Made by a program: the position numbers and the translations under genes. Below, piece after piece: positions 31,979 to 39,224 of a stretch of 64,000 nt of DNA (position 1 is its first letter; the number at the start of each line of letters is the position of its first letter). The DNA comes from Caldicellulosiruptor owensensis OL (GTDB taxonomy: Bacteria > Bacillota > Thermoanaerobacteria > Caldicellulosiruptorales > Caldicellulosiruptoraceae), in contig NC_014657.1 in assembly GCF_000166335.1 (NCBI RefSeq), forward strand, positions 1 through 64,000, in the 5' to 3' direction. Under the pieces are notes generated by a model. It worked only from the letters and a program-made list of their open reading frames with translations, searched no databases and was not told the origin of the DNA.

Positions 31979-33097
31979 ATGAATATTGGTGTAGATGCGA
32001 GACCCTTGGGGAAGATTAAAACGGGAATTGGATTTTACCTTTATAACTTGCTGAAGGTATTACCTGAAAAATGTAATGATATCAACTTTTTTCTTTTTTC
32101 TGATAGAGAGATATGTTTAGACTTTAATTACCCAAATGTAATGACTGTTATTGAGAGTGATCATAAACTTCTCAAAGGAACTCTGTGGTATATGCGAAGA
32201 ATAGATTATTTGATAAAAAAGTATAATATCGATGTATTTTGGGGTACCCAAAATATTTTGCCGTTTATAAGAAACAAAAATGTAAAAAAAGTTTTGACAG
32301 TACACGATTTAGTATATTATAGATATCCTCAAACTATGGAAAAATTAAATTATTTGATAAATAGAGTGTTTATACCTCCTTCAATCAAGAGTGCTGATAA
32401 AATTATTGCTGTTTCAAATTCGACAAAAGAGGATATATTACAGTATTTTAAAGTGAATCCTAAAAAAATTTGTGTTATTTATAATGCTGTAATTATTCCT
32501 GAAACAGATAATATTTGTGAAAGAGAGTATTTATCAAAATTTAATCTTGATGAACACAAATATATCTTATATGTAGGTACGATAGAACCTCGAAAAAATA
32601 TAGGTGTTTTACTTAAAATATGCGAAGAGATTTATAATGAAACCGGAATGCCGACTGTTTTGGCAGGGAAAATTGGTTGGGAAAACAAAGAAATTGTTCA
32701 AAGCATCGAAAAATATTCTAAGACTGGTTTTCTTAAATATTTGAAGTATGTAAATGACCAAGAAAAGGCTCTTCTAATGAAAAATTGTTTTCTTTTTGTA
32801 TTTCCTTCTTTTTACGAAGGTTTTGGCTTGCCTGTTGTTGAAGCACTTAAAAACGGGGCACTAGTACTTGTTTCTGATACATCTTCTTTAAAGGAACTAG
32901 TAAACATAGACGAACTTAGATTTGACCCTTTAGATTACAAACAACTCAAAGAAAAGATAATTTATTTTTATGCTAATAATGAGGCTTATATTGAATATAG
33001 GAGAAAGTGTAATGAATTGTCATTAAAATTTGATAATGCTCAACTAATAGAGAAATATGTTAAATTATTTTACGATTTGAAGGATGGTGCGAAATAG
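31979..33097 (+). CDS. Glycosyltransferase family 4 protein
   Basis: The 372-residue product begins MNIGVDARPLGKIKTGIGFYL, typical of mannosyltransferase-like GT4 enzymes, and has the donor motif FPSFYEGFGLPVVEALKNG around 275-293 and YVGTIEPRKNIGVLL near 190. The exact sugar cannot be told. It starts 2 bases after the polymerase-like gene and overlaps the next gene by one base, so it is in the middle of a tight operon. Confidence 0.9.
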   Translation: MNIGVDARPLGKIKTGIGFYLYNLLKVLPEKCNDINFFLFSDREICLDFNYPNVMTVIESDHKLLKGTLWYMRRIDYLIKKYNIDVFWGTQNILPFIRNKNVKKVLTVHDLVYYRYPQTMEKLNYLINRVFIPPSIKSADKIIAVSNSTKEDILQYFKVNPKKICVIYNAVIIPETDNICEREYLSKFNLDEHKYILYVGTIEPRKNIGVLLKICEEIYNETGMPTVLAGKIGWENKEIVQSIEKYSKTGFLKYLKYVNDQEKALLMKNCFLFVFPSFYEGFGLPVVEALKNGALVLVSDTSSLKELVNIDELRFDPLDYKQLKEKIIYFYANNEAYIEYRRKCNELSLKFDNAQLIEKYVKLFYDLKDGAK

Positions 33098-34188
33098 TGA
33101 AAATATTATTCATTTCTCCACCTTTAGCTTTTCAAAATATGGGTGGAGGAGAAATTCAGATGTTAAAAACAAAAAAGTATCTTGAAAAGTTATTCAAATT
33201 GGAAATAGCAATATTTGATGTTGTAAATACAAAACTTGCTGATTATGACATAATTCATTTTTTTGGTTCAGAATACATTCTTCTTCCTCTTGTGAATGCA
33301 GCTAAGAGTTTGAAAAAGAAGGTAGTAATATCGCCTATCTTTTTTGATAATAAACATTATCTTTCCTATAAAATAGCGACTTTTATTGGCAAAAGATTAC
33401 CATTTAGAAGTTCCGTATTGGATAGGTTAGAACTTCTAAAGCTTGCTGATTGTTTATTGCCCAATTCCTTTTTGGAGGCTGATTATTTGAGAAAGGCATT
33501 TAATGTTCTTCCTGGGAAAATTCATGTGATACCAAATGGAATAGATGTTGAAGAAATAACTGATTATTTAAATAACATAACGCTAGAAGATGAGGAGAAT
33601 TTCAAGAAAGAATATAATATTAATACGCCTTACTTTCTTTATGTTGCAAGATTTGATAAAAGAAAAAATCAATTAAATCTTATAAAAGCATTTAATAAAT
33701 TGATATCTCGGGGAAATAATATAAAACTTATTTTGATAGGAGCGCCAAATCTTGATGAGATAGAATATTATGACCAATGCAAAAGAGAAGCTTTAAAAAG
33801 TAAGGGAAAGATAATTTTTATATCTGCTTTAAAGCATAGTGATAAGAAATTATGGATTGCTTATAAATGTGCTACTGCTCATATAATGCCAAGTTTATTT
33901 GAAACACCAGGTTTGGCTTCATTAGAAGCTGCTTTTTGTGGCTGTAGACTGATTGTTACAACTGGTGGTGCTACACGAGAATATTTTAGAGATAATGTGC
34001 TGTATGTAAATCCGAATGATATTGATGATATTAAAGAAAAAATGTTAGCAATTTTAAAAGATACAAAAACTAAGGAATTGTGCAGAAAGTCGGAAATGTT
34101 AAAACAAGAAATTTTGAAAACTTATAATTGGAAGCAAATTGCTGAAAGTGTATACAAAATATATAGAATGATTGGAGGACTTCAATGA
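33097..34188 (+). CDS. Glycosyltransferase family 4 protein
   Basis: The 363-residue product starts MKILFISPPLAFQNMGGGEIQML and has YVARFDKRKNQLNLI and the donor-site region MPSLFETPGLASLEAAFCGC, where the usual EGFG is replaced by ETPG. Its start is a GTG that shares its G with the preceding TAG stop; AAGGATGG is upstream. It overlaps the next gene by four bases (ATGA), so translational coupling is likely on both sides. Confidence 0.88.
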   Translation: MKILFISPPLAFQNMGGGEIQMLKTKKYLEKLFKLEIAIFDVVNTKLADYDIIHFFGSEYILLPLVNAAKSLKKKVVISPIFFDNKHYLSYKIATFIGKRLPFRSSVLDRLELLKLADCLLPNSFLEADYLRKAFNVLPGKIHVIPNGIDVEEITDYLNNITLEDEENFKKEYNINTPYFLYVARFDKRKNQLNLIKAFNKLISRGNNIKLILIGAPNLDEIEYYDQCKREALKSKGKIIFISALKHSDKKLWIAYKCATAHIMPSLFETPGLASLEAAFCGCRLIVTTGGATREYFRDNVLYVNPNDIDDIKEKMLAILKDTKTKELCRKSEMLKQEILKTYNWKQIAESVYKIYRMIGGLQ

Positions 34189-35279
34189 AGGTTGCTATAG
34201 TACATGAATGGCTGACTACTATGGGAGGTTCTGAAAAAGTTATATTGGAATTAAAGAAATTGTTTCCTGAAGCTCCGATATATACTCTCGTATATAACAG
34301 AAAAAAATTAGGAAAGTATTTTGATAAGTATCTAATAATTACGTCATATTTACAAAAAAATCCATTAGCTCAAATTAAGCATCAACTATTTTTCAAATAC
34401 ATGCCAAGGGCTTTTGAAAGTTTCGATTTGAGTGATTTTGATGTAGTAATAAGCTCTTCATCAGCCTTTGCTAAAGGGGTTATAACATCACCCAATAGTG
34501 TACATATATGTTATTGTCACACACCACCAAGATATCTTTGGGATTTGACACACGGGTATTTGAAAGACTATAACGTCATAATCAGAAGATATCTCGAAAA
34601 GAACTTTCATTATCTTAGAATGTGGGATACCATTGCAGCAAATAGGGTTGACTATTTTGTAGCAAATTCAAAATATGTGGCAAACAGAATAAAAAAATTT
34701 TATAAAAGAGATTGCAAGGTAATTTACCCTCCTGTAGATACTGAATATTTTACACCAGCAAAGGACAATGATATAGAGGATTATTATCTAATGGTGTCAA
34801 GACTTGTTCCATACAAAAGGGTTGATTTAGCAGTTGAAGCTTTTAATCAGCTATCTAAAAGATTATTAATTGTAGGAGACGGACCAGAATACAAAAAACT
34901 AAAATCAATTGCTAAGTCTAATATTGAATTTTTGGGTTATCAGCCAGATGAAAATGTAAGAGATTTATATCAAAGGTGTAAAGCTTTAGTTTTCCCAGGC
35001 ATAGAAGACTTTGGGATAGTTCCAGTTGAAGTACAAGCATGTGGGAGGCCAGTGATTGCTCTCAAGAGAGGAGGAGCTGTTGAAACGGTCGAGGAAGGTA
35101 AAACGGGGGTTTTTTTTGAAAGGCAGGATGTTGAGAGTTTAAAAGAAGCAGTTTATAAATTCGAACAAGATATTGAGAAATTCGACAAGGACTATATTAG
35201 ATCTCATGCAGAGAAGTTTAGTGCTGAAAGATTTAGAAGAGAATTCAACGATTTTATAAACAGTCTCATGAATAGGTAA
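34185..35279 (+). CDS. Glycosyltransferase family 4 protein (WbaZ-like)
   Basis: The 364-residue product starts MKVAIVHEWLTTMGGSEKV and has SSSSAFAKGV, CYCHTPPRYLWD and the donor motif FPGIEDFGIVPVEVQACGRPVIA, the pattern of WbaZ-like mannosyltransferases. This variant has EDFGIVPVE in place of EGFGLPxxE. It overlaps the previous gene by four bases and leads to the initiating sugar-phosphate transferase. The sugar identity is an inference. Confidence 0.88.
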   Translation: MKVAIVHEWLTTMGGSEKVILELKKLFPEAPIYTLVYNRKKLGKYFDKYLIITSYLQKNPLAQIKHQLFFKYMPRAFESFDLSDFDVVISSSSAFAKGVITSPNSVHICYCHTPPRYLWDLTHGYLKDYNVIIRRYLEKNFHYLRMWDTIAANRVDYFVANSKYVANRIKKFYKRDCKVIYPPVDTEYFTPAKDNDIEDYYLMVSRLVPYKRVDLAVEAFNQLSKRLLIVGDGPEYKKLKSIAKSNIEFLGYQPDENVRDLYQRCKALVFPGIEDFGIVPVEVQACGRPVIALKRGGAVETVEEGKTGVFFERQDVESLKEAVYKFEQDIEKFDKDYIRSHAEKFSAERFRREFNDFINSLMNR

Positions 35280-35335
35280 TATAAAAACAAGGAAGAATTA
35301 AATGCAAAAATACATGGATAAAAAGGATGATAGAG

Positions 35336-36712
35336 ATGCATAACTTGGGACGACTTTATGTGAAGTCAGCAAAGATTATTGATGTTGCTGTGATTTCATT
35401 ATCATTTATTTTATCGTGGTTTATAAAGTTTAACAGTGGTTTGTTTAATAAACCGGCCTCATTGGATATACAGACATATTTATTAATTGTGGCTTTACAT
35501 GTACCTTTGTATTTATTTTTTCTTACAGTGTCCGAGAAAGAAGGCAAGAGGAATAATTTTGAATTATTTTCTGATTTTATGAGAATTTTTCGTTCAAATA
35601 TATTTGCTCTGCTGATTATAGTGATGATTTTCTATACCCTAAAACTTATTGATTTTTCAAGAATTTTTCTTTTTATCTTTGTTATTTTAAACTTTCTTAT
35701 GTCAATACTTCAAAGACTTATTTTAAGAAGGATCTTATTCTCACCGAACTCAAAAATAATTTCGAAAGAGAAAGTACTTTTTGTTGGACAAAATGAGATT
35801 TCAGAAACATTAAGACAGATTTTTGAAAAAAATAACTATCAAATTATAGGGTTTGTAGTTGGTGAAAGAGATCAGATAAATGAGGGAGTTATAGGAAGAA
35901 TAAAAGACATGGAAAGTATTGTAAGTAACAACTGTGTTGATGAAGTAATAATAGTCCTTCCTCTTAATCAGGAAAAGGAAATAAATTACATAGTCGACAT
36001 TTGCGAAAAGTATGGTATAAGAACATATATAGTACCAGATTACTTCAAATATATACCATCAAAAGCAGAAATAGAAAAGATCGAAGGTATTCCTCTTATA
36101 AACATACGCTATTCTCCACTTGACGAGTGGACAAACAGGTTTATAAAAAGGAGCTTCGATATTGTTGTCTCTCTAATTGGATTAATCTTGTGCCTTCCTT
36201 TGTTTATAATCATAGCAATTTTGATAAAATTGACATCAGAAGGACCAGTTTTATTTACTCAAGAGAGAGTAGGTTACAACAGACGTATTTTTAAAATGCA
36301 CAAATTTAGAACAATGTATGTTCAAGACCCTGATGAAGAAAAGGTTAGATGGACGACCAAGGATGATCCAAGAAGAACACCAATTGGCAGGATTTTGCGC
36401 AGGCTTTCTTTAGATGAACTTCCACAGCTTTGGGATGTTTTGGTTGGCAATATGAGCCTTGTTGGACCAAGACCTGAAAGACCATATTTTGTAGAAAAGT
36501 TTAAAGAAGAAATTCCAAAATATATGATAAAACACAGAGTCCGACCTGGGATTACCGGTTGGGCTCAGATTCATGGACTCAGAGGAGATACTTCAATTGA
36601 AGAGAGGATAAAATATGATATCTGGTACATAGAAAACTGGTCTTTCTGGCTTGATATCAAGATCATATTGGCAACCATCTTTGGCGGAAAGTTTATGGAG
36701 AATGCATATTAG
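35336..36712 (+). CDS. Polyprenyl-phosphate sugar-1-phosphate transferase (initiating enzyme)
   Basis: The 458-residue enzyme has four N-terminal membrane helices, a nucleotide-binding-like middle (CoA_binding_3 region, about 140-250), a fifth helix near 275-300 and the bacterial sugar transferase domain (KMHKFRTMYVQDPDE, RRLSLDELPQLWDVLVGNMSLVGPRPERP, RPGITGWAQIHG). It starts glycan synthesis by moving a sugar phosphate onto undecaprenyl phosphate. The ATG at 35336 fits the AAAAAGGA upstream; an ATG at 35327 is too close. Codon use returns to that of the core genes here. No flippase is seen in the cluster. Confidence 0.93.
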   Translation: MHNLGRLYVKSAKIIDVAVISLSFILSWFIKFNSGLFNKPASLDIQTYLLIVALHVPLYLFFLTVSEKEGKRNNFELFSDFMRIFRSNIFALLIIVMIFYTLKLIDFSRIFLFIFVILNFLMSILQRLILRRILFSPNSKIISKEKVLFVGQNEISETLRQIFEKNNYQIIGFVVGERDQINEGVIGRIKDMESIVSNNCVDEVIIVLPLNQEKEINYIVDICEKYGIRTYIVPDYFKYIPSKAEIEKIEGIPLINIRYSPLDEWTNRFIKRSFDIVVSLIGLILCLPLFIIIAILIKLTSEGPVLFTQERVGYNRRIFKMHKFRTMYVQDPDEEKVRWTTKDDPRRTPIGRILRRLSLDELPQLWDVLVGNMSLVGPRPERPYFVEKFKEEIPKYMIKHRVRPGITGWAQIHGLRGDTSIEERIKYDIWYIENWSFWLDIKIILATIFGGKFMENAY

Positions 36713-36744
36713 AAATTGTGTTTTTTTGAAGGAATTAAGAATAG

Positions 36745-36773
36745 TTGAGTCTTTGATACCAATCTGATACAAT
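36745..36773 (+). promoter_or_regulatory. Promoter of the coiled-coil repeat gene
   Basis: TTGAGT (36745-36750) and TACAAT (36768-36773) are 17 bases apart, 32 bases before the start codon. Confidence 0.6.
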
Positions 36774-36805
36774 ATAAAAAACAAATCCTCTATGGAGGCA
36801 CAGAA

Positions 36806-37513
36806 ATGTCAGAAATAGAAATGTTAGAGAGGATACTTTCAGGAATAGAAGAGTTAAAAACAGATATGAAAGAAGTAAAGCTGAACCTTGACAGGGTTGA
36901 AGAGAGGCTAGACAAAGTAGAGAAGAGACTTAACAATGTTGAAACAAGACTCGACAGAGTTGAGGAAAGACTTGACAAAGTAGAGGCAAGGCTTGATAGA
37001 GTGGAGGTAGAAATTGGTAATTTAAAAGAAAAAGTTGGTGAGCTTGAGAGCAGAGTTAGCAGGGTAGAAAGCGAACTTGTAGGACTCAAAGAAAGAGTAG
37101 GTGCCTTGGAGGAAAGAGTAGGTGCTTTGGAAGAAAGAGTGGGTGCCTTGGAGGAAAGAGTAGGTGCCTTGGAAGAAAGAGTGGGTGCCTTGGAGGGAAG
37201 AATAGGTGCCTTGGAAGAAAGAGTGGGTGCCTTGGAAGAAAGAGTCGGTGCGCTGGGAGGAGAAGTACATAACTTAAAACAGGCTGTAGAAGAGAACACA
37301 GGATGTATAAATACTCTTTACAACAGCTTTGCTATAGTTTTCGACTTTAAGAAAGATATGGAAAAGTTCAAAGAAGGCATGATAGAATTTAAAGAGGAGA
37401 CATCTAAGAAAATAGAAAACCTAATTGAAGTTACAGAAAAGACAAAGGAAGAATATGGTCGGCACGATATTGACCTTAGAATAATAAAACAGAAATTGGG
37501 AATTCTAATTTAG
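36806..37513 (+). CDS. Coiled-coil protein with near-identical heptad repeats
   Basis: The 235-residue protein is almost all coiled coil. Residues about 30-90 form imperfect heptads (VEERLDKVE, VETRLDRVE). Residues about 92-150 hold eight near-identical seven-residue units of the form EERVGAL. The C-terminal 80 residues (from VEENTGCINTLYNS) are less regular and may be a folded or binding domain. There is no signal peptide or membrane helix. The function is not recognised. GGAGG precedes the ATG, and it has its own promoter. Confidence 0.8.
   Translation: MSEIEMLERILSGIEELKTDMKEVKLNLDRVEERLDKVEKRLNNVETRLDRVEERLDKVEARLDRVEVEIGNLKEKVGELESRVSRVESELVGLKERVGALEERVGALEERVGALEERVGALEERVGALEGRIGALEERVGALEERVGALGGEVHNLKQAVEENTGCINTLYNSFAIVFDFKKDMEKFKEGMIEFKEETSKKIENLIEVTEKTKEEYGRHDIDLRIIKQKLGILI
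37083..37260 (+). repeat. 21-bp tandem repeat inside the coiled-coil gene
   Basis: About eight head-to-tail copies of a 21-bp unit (GAAAGAGTGGGTGCCTTGGA type) encode the EERVGAL heptads. Copies differ at only a few third positions (GTA/GTG, GAG/GAA), so they look recently amplified and could change in number by slippage or recombination. Confidence 0.9.
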
Positions 37514-37554
37514 GAGTTTTAATAACAAAAATTAGAAACAAAAAACTTAATAAA

Positions 37555-37590
37555 AAATGCTGCAGTTTGCGCCGTTGAACTGCAGCATTT
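37555..37590. terminator. Bidirectional terminator between coiled-coil and macro-domain genes
   Basis: A perfect 13-bp stem, AAATGCTGCAGTT (37555-37567) with its complement at 37578-37590. The minus strand continues with a T-run, so it best serves the macro-domain gene, but plus-strand use is also likely. Confidence 0.85.
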
Positions 37591-37612
37591 ATTGTAATAT
37601 AGGTTATTTATT

Positions 37613-38158
37613 TTATCTACTGAGCTTGCTATTGTAGTATTTTTCAAAGTAATCAAATGTTTCATCATCAAATAAACAGAATATAACCTTTTCAATACTT
37701 GTTGTGACAGAGCTCAGAAAATCAATGGCGGTGTCAATCAAAATCTTTGCGCACCTATCCTTTGGAAAGCCAAATATTCCACTTGAAACAGCTGGCAGAG
37801 CAATGCTTTTCAGGTTATAAAGGTGTGCAAGATACAGGCTGTTGTAGATTGCTCTATAGAGCTTTTCATCCTCATTGCCTTCACCATAGATTGGTCCGAC
37901 TGTATGTATTACAAACTTGCAAGGCAAGCGATAAGCATTTGTTATCACAGCATTTCCTGTTGGCAGAAAGCCAATCTTTTTTATAATCTCATCTGACTCT
38001 TTTTGTATCTCCTGCCCACCTGCCCTTACAATTGCAAGAGCAACGCCACCACCATGTTTTAAGTGAGAATTTGCAGCATTTACAATTGCGTCAACCTGCT
38101 CTTTTGTTATATCACCTTTTTTGATAATGATCTTTTGTAAAATCTCTTTTGCAGACAA
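37613..38158 (-). CDS. Macro-domain protein (ADP-ribose binding or de-ADP-ribosylating)
   Basis: The 181-residue protein is one macro domain with the hallmark GDITKEQVDAIVNAANSHLKHGGGVALAI, the HTVGPIYGEG segment and the phosphate loop PAVSSGIFGFP. Members bind ADP-ribose and many hydrolyse O-acetyl-ADP-ribose or ADP-ribosyl bonds. The start is TTG, behind GGGGGTGAT. It follows a small membrane-anchored protein by 20 bases in what looks like a two-gene operon; no ADP-ribosyltransferase is nearby. Confidence 0.92.
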   Translation of the reverse strand: MSAKEILQKIIIKKGDITKEQVDAIVNAANSHLKHGGGVALAIVRAGGQEIQKESDEIIKKIGFLPTGNAVITNAYRLPCKFVIHTVGPIYGEGNEDEKLYRAIYNSLYLAHLYNLKSIALPAVSSGIFGFPKDRCAKILIDTAIDFLSSVTTSIEKVIFCLFDDETFDYFEKYYNSKLSR

Positions 38159-38178
38159 CTGATAATCACCCCCAAATT

Positions 38179-38553
38179 TTAAAGATTTTTCAGCTGACTT
38201 GTCTGCTGGGCTTTGTCTTTGTTTACAATTTCGTCAAACACAGCTTTTGTATCAATGCCAAATTTTTCTAAAGAGGAAAGAATGCTCAGGCACACAGTAA
38301 CTTGAGTAAAAAGGCTTGCAGCAAGTAGTTTTCCGCAATCTGTGGTTGGAAAAGAAGAGTATTCTTCCAAATTTCTTTTTATATCTTGAGATACGCTATT
38401 ATAAACTTGAACAAGCTCATCAAATGACTTTTGCTCGGGTGCAATCTTTATAAGAGGTTTTTTCTTTTTAAAAAGAAATATCAATTTATTACAAATTATT
38501 ATAAGACCTATACCAGACAAAAGACCAAGTACAAAAATCAAAGTGACCTTCAA
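38179..38553 (-). CDS. Small membrane-anchored protein of unknown function
   Basis: The 124-residue product has one N-terminal membrane helix (LIFVLGLLSGIGLIIICNKLIFLF), a lysine run, and an otherwise helical cytoplasmic part of about 85 residues. I do not recognise the family. The TTG at 38553 is preferred because AAAGGATG is 8 bases upstream; an ATG at 38571 has no ribosome binding site. On the minus strand TTGATG and TATAAT lie just upstream with 18-base spacing. It likely shares a transcript with the macro-domain gene. Confidence 0.65.
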   Translation of the reverse strand: MKVTLIFVLGLLSGIGLIIICNKLIFLFKKKKPLIKIAPEQKSFDELVQVYNSVSQDIKRNLEEYSSFPTTDCGKLLAASLFTQVTVCLSILSSLEKFGIDTKAVFDEIVNKDKAQQTSQLKNL

Positions 38554-38679
38554 ACAATCACATCCTTTCAAAAATTATTATACATCAAATTTATAAAACG
38601 CATCAAAAGCTTTAAGTGTTACATTTAATTGGCTTTACCTCCTTTCTCTTTCGATATTTTCACTAGGCAAAAATGCATT

Positions 38680-38982
38680 TTATGCGCTGAATTTCTTTAT
38701 AGGGACTGTTGTTCTACCGTTTAGGACAAATATGTCGTGCTGAAAGAGCGACTTGAACAGGAAAGGTAAGTCATAGAACTTTCTTTGAAGATGAGGCTTG
38801 TCTTTGTAGTGGTGAAGGTAAAAGGGTTTTTTAGGGCTTTGGACGTATTCGATCAGCCACTCGTCACAGATGCTTCGAATCCTGACAAGATTGGAATGTA
38901 TTTCATAACAATTAAAGCCATACTTTTGAGCCAGCCCTGTTGCCTCTTCAAAGAGCCAATTGTTCTGGCTCAAAGCTATCAT
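38680..38982 (-). CDS. Small conserved-looking protein of unknown function
   Basis: The 100-residue protein is rich in aromatic residues and ends in basic residues; the core reads DEWLIEYVQSPKKPFYLHHY and HLQRKFYDLPFLFKSLFQHD. No membrane helix or known motif is evident. AAAGGAG lies 4 bases before the ATG at 38982 (a GTG at 38985 is also in frame). I call it real from its ribosome binding site and codon pattern; it could be a fragment of a larger family. Confidence 0.5.
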   Translation of the reverse strand: MIALSQNNWLFEEATGLAQKYGFNCYEIHSNLVRIRSICDEWLIEYVQSPKKPFYLHHYKDKPHLQRKFYDLPFLFKSLFQHDIFVLNGRTTVPIKKFSA

Positions 38983-39136
38983 CACACTCCTTTATCAAAA
39001 TCATTTTTGTCGGTTAACTTTTTGTTTTCTTTGTCAATCTGTAGACGAGATATAATTATATTTTTCGGCAAAATTTTTTGAAGGTCAATTTTTATGCAAA
39101 GTTATCTAAATGGATTTTCATACCACAAAATACATA

Positions 39137-39165
39137 TTGACAAATTTTAATAGAACAAATAAAAT
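39137..39165 (+). promoter_or_regulatory. Strong promoter of the SLH-transglutaminase gene
   Basis: TTGACA (39137-39142) and TAAAAT (39160-39165) are 17 bases apart, one mismatch from consensus. The leader is about 50 bases. The rest of the 38983-39224 gap shows no gene. Confidence 0.75.
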
Positions 39166-39224
39166 GTAAATTGTATTTTTCATCTTAATAGCAACAAAAA
39201 CATTTAATGGGAGGTAAACAATAA

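Noticed and set aside
37083..37260. Possible CRISPR array
   Set aside because: The repeats are contiguous 21-bp units without spacers and are translated in frame.
36790..37299. Minus-strand open frame with repeated SSKAPTLS opposite the coiled-coil gene
   Set aside because: It is the antisense of the 21-bp tandem repeat; the plus frame has promoter, ribosome binding site and heptad logic.
38640..38660. AAAGGAGG on the minus strand near 38650 as the ribosome binding site of a gene
   Set aside because: The next ATG is followed at once by a stop codon, so no reading frame belongs to it.
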